Shown here: positions 1-10,629 of the stretch, one piece after another
Layout: each line of letters begins with the position of its first letter
How positions within the stretch are numbered: the stretch's first letter is position 1
Source of the DNA: Petaurus breviceps papuanus
Taxonomy: Eukaryota; Chordata; Mammalia; Diprotodontia; Petauridae
Assembly (NCBI GenBank): GCA_028583685.1
Contig: JAMXIF010000042.1
Span: forward strand, 18,027,390-18,091,389
Direction: 5' to 3'
Length of the DNA stretch: 64,000 bases
Notes under the pieces: generated by a model
What the model saw: only the letters and a program-made list of their open reading frames with translations
The model's database searches: none
What the model was told of the DNA's origin: nothing
Made by a program: the position numbers and the translations under genes

Positions 1-171
1 GTTGACTTTTTTCCACTGAAGTTTAAGATTTTATATTTATCCCAATTTTATTTAATCTTATGAAATTTAGCCCAATTCTCTACTCTATGAAGATTCTACT
101 TTTTGTTAGCTATTACATCAAATTTAGTATCATGTGCAGGTTTGGTTAATATCCCTCACAGACTTATAAAT

Positions 172-202
<31 letters not shown>

Positions 203-690
203 ATGATTATTTAAGAATTATATATTAAAACACATTACATATTAATAATCACACAATAATAGAATAAATATACTTATATGATGAAGTATTATAATTACAT
301 AATACATATATAATTATATATCATTATAAATCCTTATTGATGTATCCAAGTCACTTGTTGAAATGTTAAAGTACATGGGACCAAGCACAGATCTCGCTCC
401 AGAGGAGACCTCTTGTCCAGTTAGTCATGAACAATGACCATTTGGATATGGCTTCTCAACCATATATAAATCCATCTAACTTATTAGTAGCTATTCTGCA
501 CATCTATATTTCTTCCATCTCTAGAATGAGATATTTTATCAAAAAGTTTTCGAATGTGTAAGTTGGCTCTATCTCCTAAATTTTCCAGTTTAGTAAGTTT
601 GTCACAAAAAGGATATACGGTTAATCTGGTTTGGCCTATTCTCGTTGAGGTTATTCTATTTCTTTGTTTTAAGAGCTAGAATTTATATGG
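1..690. other. AT-rich DNA without recognised features
   Basis: Apart from the AT array at 171-204, I see no repeat family, exon-like frame or conserved motif. Confidence 0.5.
171..204. repeat. (AT)n microsatellite
   Basis: About 25 bp of alternating TA within a very AT-rich stretch (150-340). Confidence 0.9.
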
Positions 691-915
691 TCCTTGTAAG
701 GTTTACAAAATCCTTTACATATGAGATCTTATCTGATCCTCATAACTCCATGAGGCAGGAGCTATTCTTAAGTCCATGATGAGGAAAGCGAGTCAAGGAA
801 AGGTTAAGTGACTTCCCAGGCATAAGCTAGTAAACATTCGAGGCAGAGGATTCTATTATATATCCTTGTGACTGTGTAGCTGGTATTCTCCACTCCGCCA
901 CCTAGCTGCCTTGCA
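690..915 (-). repeat. CORE-SINE (MIR superfamily), antisense
   Basis: TAAGGTTTACAAAATCCTTT, CTTATCTGATCCTCATAACT, AGGTTAAGTGACTTCCCAGG and TCCGCCACCTAGCTGCC give the complemented order 3' tail, CORE, head. Confidence 0.75.
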
Positions 916-1164
916 TAATCACTCCTTTCTTCGCTAGATGTTTATTCATCTTTTAATTTTCCATTCTAGAATTTTCCCAGAGGTTGAAGTTTAGCTAATG
1001 AGTCTACAGTTGCAGACTGCTTTCTTCCTTGTTTGAAAACTGGTATTCTTGGCTTTTTGTCCTACAGGAGCTCCCTCATCTTCCATGATGCTTTAAATAT
1101 CACTGAGAGTGATTTTCATCTTTTTACATCATTTTACTGTTAAAAAATATAGTTCACTTAAAGT

Positions 1165-1375
1165 TTAAAAAAATTAATAAGAATTTATTAAGTGCCTATT
1201 TTTGGTCAGGCACTGGTGTCATGTGCCTGACAAAGAGTATTTTAGCTTCCTCACAACAACCCTGGGAGGTAGGTGCTATTTTTATCCTCATTTTACATAT
1301 GAAGAAACTGAGGCAGCCAGAAGTTAAGTAAATTGTACAGGGTCACTAAGCTAGGAAGTGTCCAAGGCTGAGTCT
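1165..1375 (-). repeat. CORE-SINE (MIR superfamily), antisense
   Basis: AAGTGCCTATTTTTGGTCAG (tail), CCTCACAACAACCCTGGGAG, CATTTTACATATGAAGAAAC, TGAGGCAGCCAGAAGTTAAG and GGTCACTAAGCTAGGAAGTG. Confidence 0.75.
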
Positions 1376-1689
1376 CTGTCCCTTCATTCATCCCAATCTA
1401 TCCCATCCCTTCCAGTCCTATACTTTTATTTCACCCTGCCCAAGCAGCAATTTTTCCATTCTTTGCTTCTTCTCTTTTCCCCAAATTAGTTAAAAAAACA
1501 CCTCTTTTGTCATCCTGAGCTTCCCCTGCCAGCCTGACATCCCCCATTCCCTTATTCCCTTTCTCTTTGATCTTATTCCTCCCACATCCCAGTCCAACTC
1601 TGCTCATATCTTTGATTGTGCCTTCTGTAATTCCCATTCCATAATGAATACGTTTCCCTTCACTTCAGACCTTTCCCTCAATGTAGTAT

Positions 1690-1966
1690 TCCATTTGTCT
1701 CCTATCATTGTGTCTTTTCACTGGGCATCTTCCATTGCTGGAATATACTCCTTCTTCACCCCTGCCTCACTGAATTCATCTCTCAAGACTGTTCGAGGCC
1801 ACCTTCCCTGACTACTTGGTACTCTTTGCACACTTGTTTGTATGCATATTGTCCCCCTCAAGAACGGCAGCTCTTTCAAAACGAAGACTATTTATCTTTT
1901 TTCTTTTTCCATTTATCCCCAGTGCCTTAGCATAATGCCTAACATGAAGTAGGTGTTTATTGCAGA
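1690..1966 (+). mobile_element. L2 LINE 3' end
   Basis: Ends with the L2 terminal signature: CTCAAGAACGGCAGCTCTTT near 1858, CCCCAGTGCCTTAGCATAAT near 1918 and AAGTAGGTGTTTATTGCAG at 1947-1965. The upstream pyrimidine-rich DNA (1390-1690) may belong to the same element but is too diverged to say. Confidence 0.7.
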
Positions 1967-1967
1967 T

Positions 1968-2060
1968 CAAGAAAGCCCAGAGAGGTCAACCAATTTGTCT
2001 CAGTCCATGTAGATAGTAAATAGGAAAGCTCAGATTTGGATAGAGGACCTTTGGATATAG
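1968..2060 (-). repeat. CORE-SINE fragment, antisense
   Basis: AAGCCCAGAGAGGTCAACCA, GATAGTAAATAGGAAAGCTC and AGATTTGGA are a complemented CORE segment directly after an L2 end. Confidence 0.5.
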
Positions 2061-3870
2061 ATCCCACTCTCTTTTCACTCTAGTGGTGGATGCTCTTTCT
2101 TATTGGGGATTGTGGATGAATAGAGAAGGGCAGTGACATGGAGTGGGAATGAGCATACTCTCTGAAAATGACTTTTCCAATTGAATTGAATGGTTCATAC
2201 TGGAGAATGGTGGGTATTAAGCTATTTTTTTTTCAGTAGTAGTTATGCTGTATGCTCAGCCCTTGAGCCTGGACACACTTCTGTCAGTCACTTTTAAACC
2301 TTTTTGTGAGTTTAGCTATTTTTTCCCCTTGGGGGGGACTCTTTTTTAGTTACTTCCTCAGGCCTTCTTCTCTGGGACGTGGCTTCTTTCAAACCAGGCC
2401 TGCGAAAATGGCTTATTCCCACTTCAATGCTAGCCTAGTTGCAGACCCATTTGCCTAGATAAGCCCCTATAAAGGTTACTTTCTCTGCCCAAAGAAGTTT
2501 TAAAAATGAATCAACATTTCTATTTTTAGCTCCAAACCACCTGGCAAAATACTGTGTTTTTCCATCTTGCCTCCCAGGCACTCCCAATTGCCCCTCTGTG
2601 TGCTACCTTCAAGTAAGAATATTTTGAGATTAGCAATAAGCTGGTTGGCAGCTTTATCACTTTTAAAAGTGTAAGAGAGCAAAGTAAAACATTAAAAACA
2701 AAATGGTAAAAGAACTTTCAAGAAACAGGGGTAAATGTCCCAATTGCTGGTGGGGAGATATCAGTCTTTCTCCCTCCCTGAAAAAGGGAAGCTCCACCCT
2801 CCTCAACAAAAATGTCATTACTTTTCAGAAGCGTAACTGGTTAAACTAATTCACTTATCTGCTGATGACATATCAGAACTGGTTTATATTTTTTCTCAGG
2901 TTGGAATGGGGGAATGACGCAGGGAAATCCCTGGGTGGGCATGTGGCCATGTATCTCTGAAAGAAGACTTGGGGGTCTTGGGGATAAATTGCTTCCCCCC
3001 AATTCTGCATTAGGTTACTGATACTGCTTTCTGTTGTATCCTAATTCTAAGGGACATTGCAAAATAATACCTAATACAGGGGGAAGCACTTCTTGAACCT
3101 ATCATTCTTGGGAGGTTCCTTCCTAGGAAGTGTTCCCTAACGAACTGTTTTCTCTATTAAAAAAAAAATCCAAGCAATATAGCTGGGTCTGGAAGTAGCA
3201 TACATTTAAATATTCTACTTGGAAAGCCCTACCATTTTTAATGATTTTACAGAACACGTTCAGCTGATTTTGGTCTATTTTTAATACCTGTGAGACATGA
3301 TGTTGTAAGGAGTGCTAAATATAGGGGCAAAATCCCTCTTTCTTTTATTCATTGGCCTTAATCTTCCAAGAGAAAAAAGATAATGAACTCTATTTTACAA
3401 AGACAGTGGTGAAGCTTGTTTGGATATGTGCTGCCTTTATTACCGAGCTAAGAAAATTCATAAATACTATGTCGGAAATGATAACTAATGAATTCTTTTC
3501 CAGAAAATGTTAAATGGGAATTTATTTATGTAAAACCTTACTTTCTGCTGAGCCCTCTAGAGAGATTTCCTCTTGTTTTTCTCAGGCTCCTTTGGGGACA
3601 GTAGTCAGCCTCTGTTACTGGAGCACCATAGGACGAAAGACTAGCCAGTAGTACAGGGCAGACCCGTCAGCCAGAAATAACACACGGCGGAGCTGCCACT
3701 GTTTTGTTTATTTTATACTGAGGAAGCTTCTTAAAATAAGGCATTAATGGTGTCTTAAAAACAAACGACTTTGTGAATGGCTATGGGACTGCACACCTCT
3801 CACTGATGAAGCTGGAAGTCCAGATGCTCTGCGTTCATGCATCTTTTCTTTGTTCTCTCATCCTCTTATA
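2060..3870. other. Unique DNA, no gene recognised
   Basis: Not obviously repeat-derived. The 3560-3720 part is locally GC-richer (CCCGTCAGCCAGAAATAAC, ACACGGCGGAGC) and could be constrained, but no exon, splice pair or long frame is visible. Confidence 0.45.
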
Positions 3871-4020
3871 GTAGAAAAAAGTGCTCGACATGGAGAAAGG
3901 AGACTTGGGTTTGAATGTGACAGTAGTTCTGTGGGTTTGGGCAAGTTAAATCAAATCACTTCAATTATCTGACTCATGGTTCCCTTGTGTACAAAAGGGG
4001 GATACTTGTAAGGAATATCT
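3870..4020 (+). repeat. CORE-SINE, sense, diverged
   Basis: AGTGCTCGACATGGAGAAAG, GACTTGGGTTTGAATGTGAC and TTGGGCAAGTTAAATCAAAT follow the MIR head to CORE order. A second CORE-SINE follows in the same orientation. Confidence 0.5.
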
Positions 4021-4029
4021 TGTCTGGTT

Positions 4030-4270
4030 GGTGATGCCGTGGATAAAATGCTGGAATTAGGAAGACATGAGTTCAAATGTGGCTTCAGACAATTATTAGT
4101 GATGTGAGATTTAACTGCTTCTTGCGTCAGTTTTATCATCTATAAAATAGGGATAGTAATAAGCACCCATCTTCAAGGTTGCTAAGGGAATCAAATGAGG
4201 TAATAATGATGGTAAAAAAAAAACATTTTGCAAACCTTAAAGCACTATGTAAATGCTACCTATAAATTCA
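4030..4270 (+). repeat. CORE-SINE (MIR superfamily), nearly full length
   Basis: AAGACATGAGTTCAAATGTG (B-box), TTTTATCATCTATAAAATAG, AAGGTTGCTAAGGGAATCAA and GCAAACCTTAAAGCACTATG in sense order. Confidence 0.72.
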
Positions 4271-4600
4271 GATTTGTTGTGAGGAAAGTGTTTTGTAAAT
4301 GTAAAATCAGCCACAAAAGTACAAGATTATCATTGCTTTCCTTCCTAACCCCCAACACCATACATTTTACCAAATATTTATGAAGCATCTGCTTATTATC
4401 TGTAAGATGCCATCCCTTTTTCATCTCTATTTAGATATTACTTCAATTTTAACATCACCTTTCTTCATTTTATTCCTTTAGTGTAGCATTATGCTGTTAT
4501 AGGCATTTGAACCTTTGTACAAGCTGTTTTGATTTGTGTGTATATGTGTGTGTGTTTTTAGCAATTGAGGTTAGTAGTAGCTTTATTGAAAAGGGATGTG
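4270..4600. other. No recognised feature
   Basis: Ordinary AT-rich sequence leading into the GT/GA tract. Confidence 0.5.
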
Positions 4601-4603
4601 TTT

Positions 4604-4635
<32 letters not shown>

Positions 4636-4697
4636 GGAGGGAGAGAGAGAGGGGGGAAGGGAGGGAGGGAGGGAGGAAGAGAGACAGAGACAGAGAG

Positions 4698-4756
<59 letters not shown>

Positions 4757-4825
4757 GAGAGACAGAGAGAGAGAGAGACAGAGAGGGGGGGGGGGGGGGA
4801 GGGAGGAAGAGAGAGAGAGAGGTGT
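4600..4825. repeat. (GT)n followed by about 200 bp GA/GACA/GGGA purine tract
   Basis: 4602-4618 is (GT)n; 4619-4822 is almost pure purine on the plus strand, with GACA interruptions and a G12 run at 4788-4799. Mirror-like polypurine tracts can form triplex DNA. The overlapping open frames of 85-90 aa (Arg/Glu or Ser/Leu repeats) are low-complexity artefacts. Confidence 0.95.
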
Positions 4826-5065
4826 CAGAATGAATGAGACCAAGAAAAACTGACCTAGTGATAGTTTTTCAAAAAATATGAGCTTTTGTAACCAACTTTG
4901 AGGTTCCTGTAGGTACTCATGAAGCTGATGAAAAGCATATTTGACCCTATATCACCAGAAGAAAAAAATAAGGGGTAATCAAACCAGATTAGGTTTGAAT
5001 TGGAATGGCAGATTTAGATAGATGAATAGTATCTGAAGGAGCAACATGTGTATCTAGATAAATGA

Positions 5066-5257
5066 ATTTTTTTTTTTTTGCTTTTAGGAGGGCAACTGGG
5101 GTTAAGTGATTTGCCCAAGGTCACATGACTAGTTAAGTGACTTGCCCAAGGTCACATGACTAGTTTTTTTGTGTGTTAAGTGTCTGAGGCCAGATTTTAA
5201 CTCAGGTCCTCCTGACTCCAGGGTCTGTCCTCTATTCACTGCGCCACCTAGCTGCCC
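5066..5257 (-). mobile_element. tRNA-derived marsupial SINE (type A) with 12-bp TSD
   Basis: The minus strand starts with the tRNA-like head (complement of CACTGCGCCACCTAGCTGCC). Its pol III B-box region is the complement of TTTTAACTCAGGTC, then comes the CORE-like body and a T-run at 5067-5079 that is the A-tail. It is flanked by CTAGATAAATGA at 5054-5065 and 5258-5269. Unusually, a 31-bp stretch of the body is tandemly duplicated (5101-5131 and 5132-5162). Confidence 0.88.
5101..5162. repeat. 31-bp tandem duplication inside a SINE
   Basis: GTTAAGTGATTTGCCCAAGG... is repeated with period 31 and one mismatch (GAT versus GAC). The duplicated unit covers the conserved CORE of the SINE, so the copy is longer than its relatives at 43.3 and 8.8 kb. 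Confidence 0.9.
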
Positions 5258-5639
5258 CTAGATAAATGATTATTGTGCACCTATTATGTACAGAGTTCTC
5301 TGTTGGTGCTGAAGATCAGGTAAAGTTTAGATAAGACAGTTCTTTCCCTGGGAAACTTTTGCTCAATTCATCCCTAAGTCCTGATTTATATGCTTACCAC
5401 TATTTCCCTCTGTTGTTTCTAGATAACTAAGAGTACTTCCACCCCTACCTCCACCCCCAACCCCCACACTCTTTTACCTATGTAAGAGAGAAGGAGATAG
5501 GAGTAAAAGGGGCTGAGAGTTCAGGAAACATGAAGAGACTTAACCTGATCAGGTTGAAATCAAGGTTCCCACTTCCTCATTGAACATATTGAACCAAAAC
5601 AATTGGTTTACAAATTCAATAAATGAAATACCTTACAGA

Positions 5640-5900
5640 ATCATAGAATCTTGTATTGAGAGATATTTTTAAAGAGTAGCTAGTTCAAACTTTCTACATC
5701 ATTCCTGAGAGTTGGTGATCTAGTTTTTGTATACTTCTAGTGATCGGACATTCACTTGTCAGCATGACAACCTCTTTCATCTTTGGAAATTCCTAATTGT
5801 TAAAAATGCTTCTTTGTTTTGATATGAAATGTTCTTCTATTTAACATCCCATTCTGCCCTTGGGAATTTAGAAAAATTCTAATCCCTTTTCATATGACAG
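5640..5900 (-). mobile_element. CR1/L3 LINE 3' end, antisense
   Basis: AATCATAGAATCTTGTATTG marks the complemented 3' terminus, then CTTTCTACATCATTCCTGAG, TTCTAGTGATCGGACATTCA and CCCATTCTGCCCTTGGG, in the antisense L3 order. Confidence 0.65.
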
Positions 5901-5924
5901 GAACTAGTTTTCTCTGGGCCTTAT

Positions 5925-6060
5925 TTTTTCTTTACATCAGTTGGGGATAATATAATTTGTTCTCCATGGGGCTCTTGTGAGAATTAAAATGGGATAATGG
6001 TTGAGAAAGCTCTTTGAAAAGTTTAAGTGCTATGGAAATCTCTGGGATTATTTTCCTTGG
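5925..6060 (+). repeat. CORE-SINE 3' part
   Basis: CATCAGTTGGGGATAATATA, GCTCTTGTGAGAATTAAAAT and GAAAAGTTTAAGTGCTATGG match the MIR 3' half. Confidence 0.55.
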
Positions 6061-6194
6061 AAAAATTGTTTAATATGAATATTCAGCTTCTCCTGGATGG
6101 GTCTGCCTCCTATCTAACACCATCTTCATTGCCTTGAGCATTTGCTTCTTGAAGATACCTTCTTTATAATTTTTCTTTGGTTACTAACATGAGT

Positions 6195-6385
6195 ATGCTA
6201 GTTAAATGTTTAACAATAAGTTCTCCAAAGAAAATGTATGCAGGTCACACTTGTAAGTTTAATCTTTATTATTAACTTTTTCTTCATCACTGTCTTATGT
6301 CTAAAGTCAACAATAAACAAAACAATAAATCAAACCCTGGTTTGGAGAATTTCTGATTTCTGAAGTGTAAGAGCTCACATTTAAA
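6195..6385. repeat. Unclassified interspersed repeat, copy 1
   Basis: Aligns by eye over about 180 bp with 10630-10800 at roughly 70-75%. Shared blocks include GCTAGTTAAATGTTTAACAA versus GCTAGTTTAACAACTGAC, GAAAATGTATGC versus AAAAATGTATAC, and the best block AAAACAATAAATCAAACCCT versus AAAACAATAAATCAAGCCCT. I cannot place it in a named family. Confidence 0.6.
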
Positions 6386-7066
6386 ATGGAATGATCATCT
6401 CTCATCAGCAGGTATGAGCATACTTGGATATCTTCTTTACCAGAAGGGTTTCCAACATGACTCCTATTTCTCATGCTTCAAAATATTGAAGAATCATCTT
6501 GTGTCTCTCTCTTCGTTTAACCAGAGACCATATAGACCTTTTTTAGGTCTATCTGAACAAGTATATGTCTGTAATCTTCCTTTAAGAAAGACAACCCCCT
6601 GGGTTCCGACTGTAGCTTTATTAAAGGTCAACAAAACAACTATGGGTGCTTGCTGTGATTGAGCTATTATTCTGCCTAGTAACCTATCTCTAGAAGACTT
6701 TGGATTTGATTTATGTGTTAAGTGTTGTTTAGGGGTCTGATAATTTGTGGATCAAATATTGATTCTGGGAACAGAGGGCCTAGGTTAGAGATGCAGGTAT
6801 GGCCCTTCTACTAACTACATAAAAAAGAGAAATTGAAATCTCTCATGGAGATGAGTTGGACCAAATCTCTGATCTGATGTGTATCCATGCTATACATGTG
6901 TCACTCATATTTCTATGCTATATGACCATTTGCCATATGCTAAGCCTCTAGAGTTTCCCTATTCTTTATGATACCCCTTAAGGCACTATATTTTGAAGGA
7001 ATTTTTTTGTTTCCTCTAATTGTTATCACCATCTTCCCCAAACTACCTTGTATTTAGCCACTTTCA
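6385..7066. other. No recognised feature
   Basis: An 82-aa open frame (6414-6662) lies here, but it has no recognisable motif and is short enough to be chance. Confidence 0.45.
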
Positions 7067-7135
7067 TATAGATATATGTGTATATATATGTATTTATTAA
7101 ATATGTATATATGTATACTGTACATATTTTTATGT
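7066..7135. repeat. ATGT/AT-rich microsatellite-like DNA
   Basis: Imperfect ATATGTATAT repeats just upstream of the L2 3' end at 7.13 kb. Confidence 0.7.
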
Positions 7136-7300
7136 GTACTTGTTTCCTCCATTAGAATATAAGCTTGTTGTACATGGGGATCAGTTCATTTTTTTGTACT
7201 TGCACTTGTATGTACTTGTATTTGTACTTGTAGGCCTTAGGGCTTTGCACAGTGTTTGGCACATAGTTGGTATTTAATAAATAATTTTAAATTGATTGAT
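7130..7300 (+). mobile_element. L2 LINE 3' end
   Basis: Shows TTAGAATATAAGCTTGTTGT, GGCTTTGCACAGTGTTTGGC and TAGTTGGTATTTAATAAAT, the L2 3' end, with a short repeated CTTGTACTTGTA-type stretch (7196-7232). An antisense L2 begins immediately to its right, tail to tail. Confidence 0.75.
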
Positions 7301-7960
7301 AAGTATACAGAGAACAAATATATACAGAATAAATAAAAGACCATTAGCAAAGGTAGCTATTAGGATACAATCAGGAAAGGTGCTGTATAAGCAGCAACTT
7401 GAAGGAAGTGAAGGATCCTGGGTGGTAGACATGAGGAGGTGTGCATACCAGACATTGAGGAATGGTGAGTACAAAGGCATAAAGGTAAAGTAGTGTGTCA
7501 GGAACGGAAGGAAGGCCTATTTGGCTGGACCACGGAGGTTGTAAAGGGGAATTATGTATAATGAGTAGAAAGAGGTTGGGATCAGGTTGGAAGGCCTTTA
7601 ATAGTCAAACTGCAGAGTTTATGTTTTATCCTAAAGGCCATAGGGCATCCTTGGAGTTTATTGAATAGGACAATGACAGGCTTAGACTTATGTTTAGGAA
7701 AAATCACTTTGGTGGTTGTGTGGAGGATGAACTGCAGTGGAAAGAGACCCGTTGGTATATAGACCAATGAGCAGCCATTGCATGTATCTAAGAGAGAGTA
7801 AATGAGGGTCTGTACTAAGGCTGTGGCTGTGTGGGTAGAGATAAGGGGTCAAATGCAAGTTATCTTGTAGAAGTAGAAATGGTAAGGCTTGACTCGGGCT
7901 ATTTGGGGTGAGGGTGACAAGTCCAGGGTAACACTGAGGTTATTAACCTTGGTGACTGGA
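7300..7960 (-). mobile_element. L2 LINE, RT C-terminal part, antisense
   Basis: The minus strand of 7582-7767 reads LQFILHTTTKVIFPKHKSKP and MAFRIKHKLCSLTIKGL, the L2 tail (LQSILHTAAKVIFLKCKSDH; IAFRIKSKLLTMAYKAL). Flanking DNA up to about 7960 follows the same antisense L2 order (GAGGGTCTGTACTAAGGCT, GACAAGTCCAGGGTAACACT). Confidence 0.82.
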
Positions 7961-7974
7961 AGAATATTGGCAAT

Positions 7975-8095
7975 GGCAAGCCATTTAAATTCCCCGGGCC
8001 TCACTTTCCTCATTTGTAAATTTATGGGGTTAGGCTAAATGGCCTCTGAGGTTTCTTCTTGCTTTAGATCCCTATTCCTATTATTTCAGTGTTAG
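7975..8095 (+). repeat. CORE-SINE-type fragment
   Basis: CCCGGGCCTCACTTTCCTCA, TTTGTAAATTTATGGGGTTA, GGCTAAATGGCCTCTGAGGT and CTTTAGATCCCTATTCCTAT, a common marsupial SINE 3' part. Confidence 0.6.
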
Positions 8096-8500
8096 GTTGG
8101 GAAAGAGTCATCTTTTCATGTTATTTTCTGTTTGAAGAATTGATGGACACTTAGAAGAATGTGGGCCTAGGAGAACTTGTGACCATGAAGAGGAATGGTT
8201 CTTTTGTAATGGGTGTTTGGATTTGAGAACTGAGTCAGCTTCCTAAAGGGTAAAACATGCTAGAGTCCATAGTTCTCTGAAGATTTGCAAGGTATACTGC
8301 ATTTGGAAATGCTGAGTGAGCGTTTCAGAAACAATTTCATGTTTAAAAAAATTCTATTACGGAAAATTATACATAATCAAATTTTGGTGCCAATTAGAGT
8401 ACTTTTATATATGTTTGCATGAGAGGAAAGAAATTAAAATAGTCTGATATATCTATTTCTTTTTCAGGGCTAGATTTATTAGATATGAATAATAGTTTGT
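8095..8500. other. No recognised feature
   Basis: Unique-looking AT-rich DNA between two CORE-SINE fragments. Confidence 0.45.
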
Positions 8501-8690
8501 AACTTTGGGGTTACAAAATATTTTTATATTATTGCATTTTAAATATTCAACAACCCCATGAAATAGTCAGGGCAAGTAATTATACCACAAAGTCAAGTTT
8601 AAGTGATTTGTCCTGGATCAGACAACTTCCAAGTAGCACATTAAGGTTTTCTAATTCTAATGTTCTTTGACCCTGCTGGGCTATGCCTCC
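8500..8690 (-). repeat. CORE-SINE, antisense, diverged
   Basis: CAACAACCCCATGAAATAGT, AAGTTTAAGTGATTTGTCCT and AGACAACTTCCAAGTAGCAC show the complemented CORE. Confidence 0.5.
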
Positions 8691-8809
8691 TAACATTTTG
8701 ATGTATTGATTTTCTTCCAAATAGGTGCTGATTTTGAACAAGCAGTATATATGTATGCTTTAAGGGAATATGTTAAATTTCAGGATATATTTGGATTAAG
8801 AAATATTAT

Positions 8810-8978
8810 TGGAGTGGCTAGGTGGCGCAATGAATAGAGCACTGGCCCTGGAATCAGGAGGACCTGAGTTCAAATCTGACGTCAGACACTTAACACAAAA
8901 CTAGCTGTGTGACCTTGAGCAAGTCACTTAACCCCAGTTGCCCTACCTTCCCCCCTCCAAAAAGCCAAAAAAAGAAAG
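8810..8978 (+). mobile_element. tRNA-derived marsupial SINE (type A) with 12-bp TSD
   Basis: The head GGCTAGGTGGCGCAATGAAT carries the A-box region and GGACCTGAGTTCAAATC the B-box region of an internal pol III promoter. The body includes CAGACACTTAACAC, GCTGTGTGACCTTGAGCAAG and the terminal GTTGCCCTACC, then an A-rich tail. It is flanked by AAGAAATATTAT at 8798-8809 and 8979-8990. Confidence 0.9.
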
Positions 8979-9119
8979 AAGAAATATTATCTACTTATCT
9001 TTCTAAAAATTTTTCATTTTTACTTATATTCCTGAAAACTATTGTTATTCAGTCAGAAGACAGAAAGTTTGAGTTCATTTCTTTGTATGTAAGTCTTTCT
9101 CATTATTTTTTCTTCCTTT

Positions 9120-9393
9120 AAAAAGAATTAACAATATACTATGTTCAAAGCTACCTCTCTGAGCCTCACATGTGAATTAACTTAATTTTGTGGTTTTAAG
9201 TCAGAGCCTGGTTTTTACTTTGACAAAGTTTTCATAGATTAATTTATCTTGGTTTTAAAAAGAATTAACAACATCCTATGTTCAAAGCGACCTTTCTGAG
9301 CCTCACATGTGAATTAACTTAATTTTGTGGTTTTAAGTCAGAGCCTGGTTGTTACTTTGACAAAGTTTTCATAGTTTAATTTATCTTGGTTGG
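9120..9393. repeat. 137-bp tandem duplication
   Basis: 9120-9256 and 9257-9393 are two copies with period 137. They differ at about seven positions (for example AATATACT versus AACATCCT), near 95% identity. The unit includes CTGAGCCTCACATGTGAATT and AGTCAGAGCCTGGTT. It is not part of a repeat I recognise, and there is no coding potential. Confidence 0.92.
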
Positions 9394-9690
9394 TAAAGAT
9401 GATTCATCACTCATTTAATTCTTAGGTTATCTATTGATTCTTTTCTTCTCATTTGGTATTTTCTGACATTTTATAGCACTCAGTATTGATTTATATGAAA
9501 TCAGTCATCTCAATGTCCAAGGAAGCACTTCATTCACTTGTCATTGGTTGTTTTTCTTAAATAATAAATGGAACCATTATGCTCATCTACACTACTAGAT
9601 GATTTGGCAGCCATGCTTCTTCCCATTTTCTTTGCCAGAATATGTCCTAAAAAAGCCCTATGTTTCTTTGGAATTGAACAAAGAGAGGAG
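9393..9690. other. No recognised feature
   Basis: Separates the 137-bp duplication from the L2 fragment. Its right edge may be more diverged L2. Confidence 0.4.
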
Positions 9691-10560
9691 ATCAATGCAT
9701 GCCAGTTTTTTTCTATGGCATTTTTTCATTTCCATTGACCTCTCTGCATCTGACACCTTTGAGCATACTCTCCTACTAGCCACTTTTTCCTTCCTATTTT
9801 TTTTTAAATACTGACTTTGCTGTGTCTTCTCAGTTCTCAGTTTATACCATAGCTAGTAACTGTAGATTGTCCCCAAACTTCTATCCCAAGTCTTCTCTAA
9901 CATTCTCTCTTGGTGACCTCATCATCTTTCTACAGCTATCCCTCAGTCTCTTCCTTGTATTTCATTCCTTTATCATCAGCTTCCTATCAAAAATTTCCAA
10001 CTGGATGTTCCAGAGAGATTTCAAACTCAACATGTCCAAAATAGAGCTTATTATCTTTCCCCCCCATACTTACTACCTACCAGATTTCCCTATTTCTGTT
10101 CAGGAAATGTTTAGTGTTCTAGTCTGTCAAGTTTGTAACTTCACTGATATTTTCCTTTACTCTTCATTGTTAACCTTACCCAACATCCACACAGTTGTCA
10201 AAACTTGCCATCTTTACCTCCACAACATCTCTTGCGTACACCTTCTCACCACTCATACAAATACCATTTTAATGTGTGTCCTAATCACCTCTTGTCTAAA
10301 TTATTTCAGTGGTCAATGAATTGGTCACCCTATCCCATCCCTTCCTTCTCTAATTCATCCTATTCACAGCTTCCAAAGTGTTTTTCCTGAAGTTCAGATC
10401 TGGTCATGTCACTATGGTACTCAAGAAACTTCAGTGGCTTTTTATTATCTCTATGATAAAATATGACACCTCCCCCCCCATTTGGCTATTAGCCCTTTAC
10501 ATCCTAGCCCCAAATTCTATTTCCAGCTTGATTATGCATTACTCCCCTTCAAGAAGTCTG
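9690..10560 (+). mobile_element. L2 LINE reverse-transcriptase fragment
   Basis: The translation shows IDLSASDTFEHTLLLATFS (RT motif A region; L2 form LDLSAAFDTVDHSLLL) near 9740-9790, then NWMFQRDFKLNMSKIELIIF at about 9998-10056 (L2 form TWMSNRHLKLNMSKTELLIF). The C-terminal part follows in changing frames (the equivalents of LQSILHSAAKVIFLK, then a DHVT-like segment around 10400). The open frame at 9822-10319 (165 aa) is therefore a LINE relic, not a host gene. Confidence 0.85.
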
Positions 10561-10629
10561 TGATTCAGCTAAACTATCTTTCCATTTGTTCTTCATATTC
10601 AGCATTCTGTTTCCTCTCTAACAAAGGTT

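Noticed and set aside
4565-4853. Arg/Glu-rich and Ser/Leu-rich open frames of 85-90 aa on both strands
   Set aside because: They are translations of the GA/GACA simple repeat.
8810-8978. Possible tRNA gene because of the A-box and B-box-like sequence
   Set aside because: It is the tRNA-like head of a SINE with body, A-rich tail and target-site duplication; no cloverleaf with intact acceptor stem is seen.
9822-10319. 165-aa open frame, the longest in the window
   Set aside because: The translation contains L2 reverse-transcriptase landmarks (FKLNMSKIELIIF); it is a LINE relic, not a host gene.
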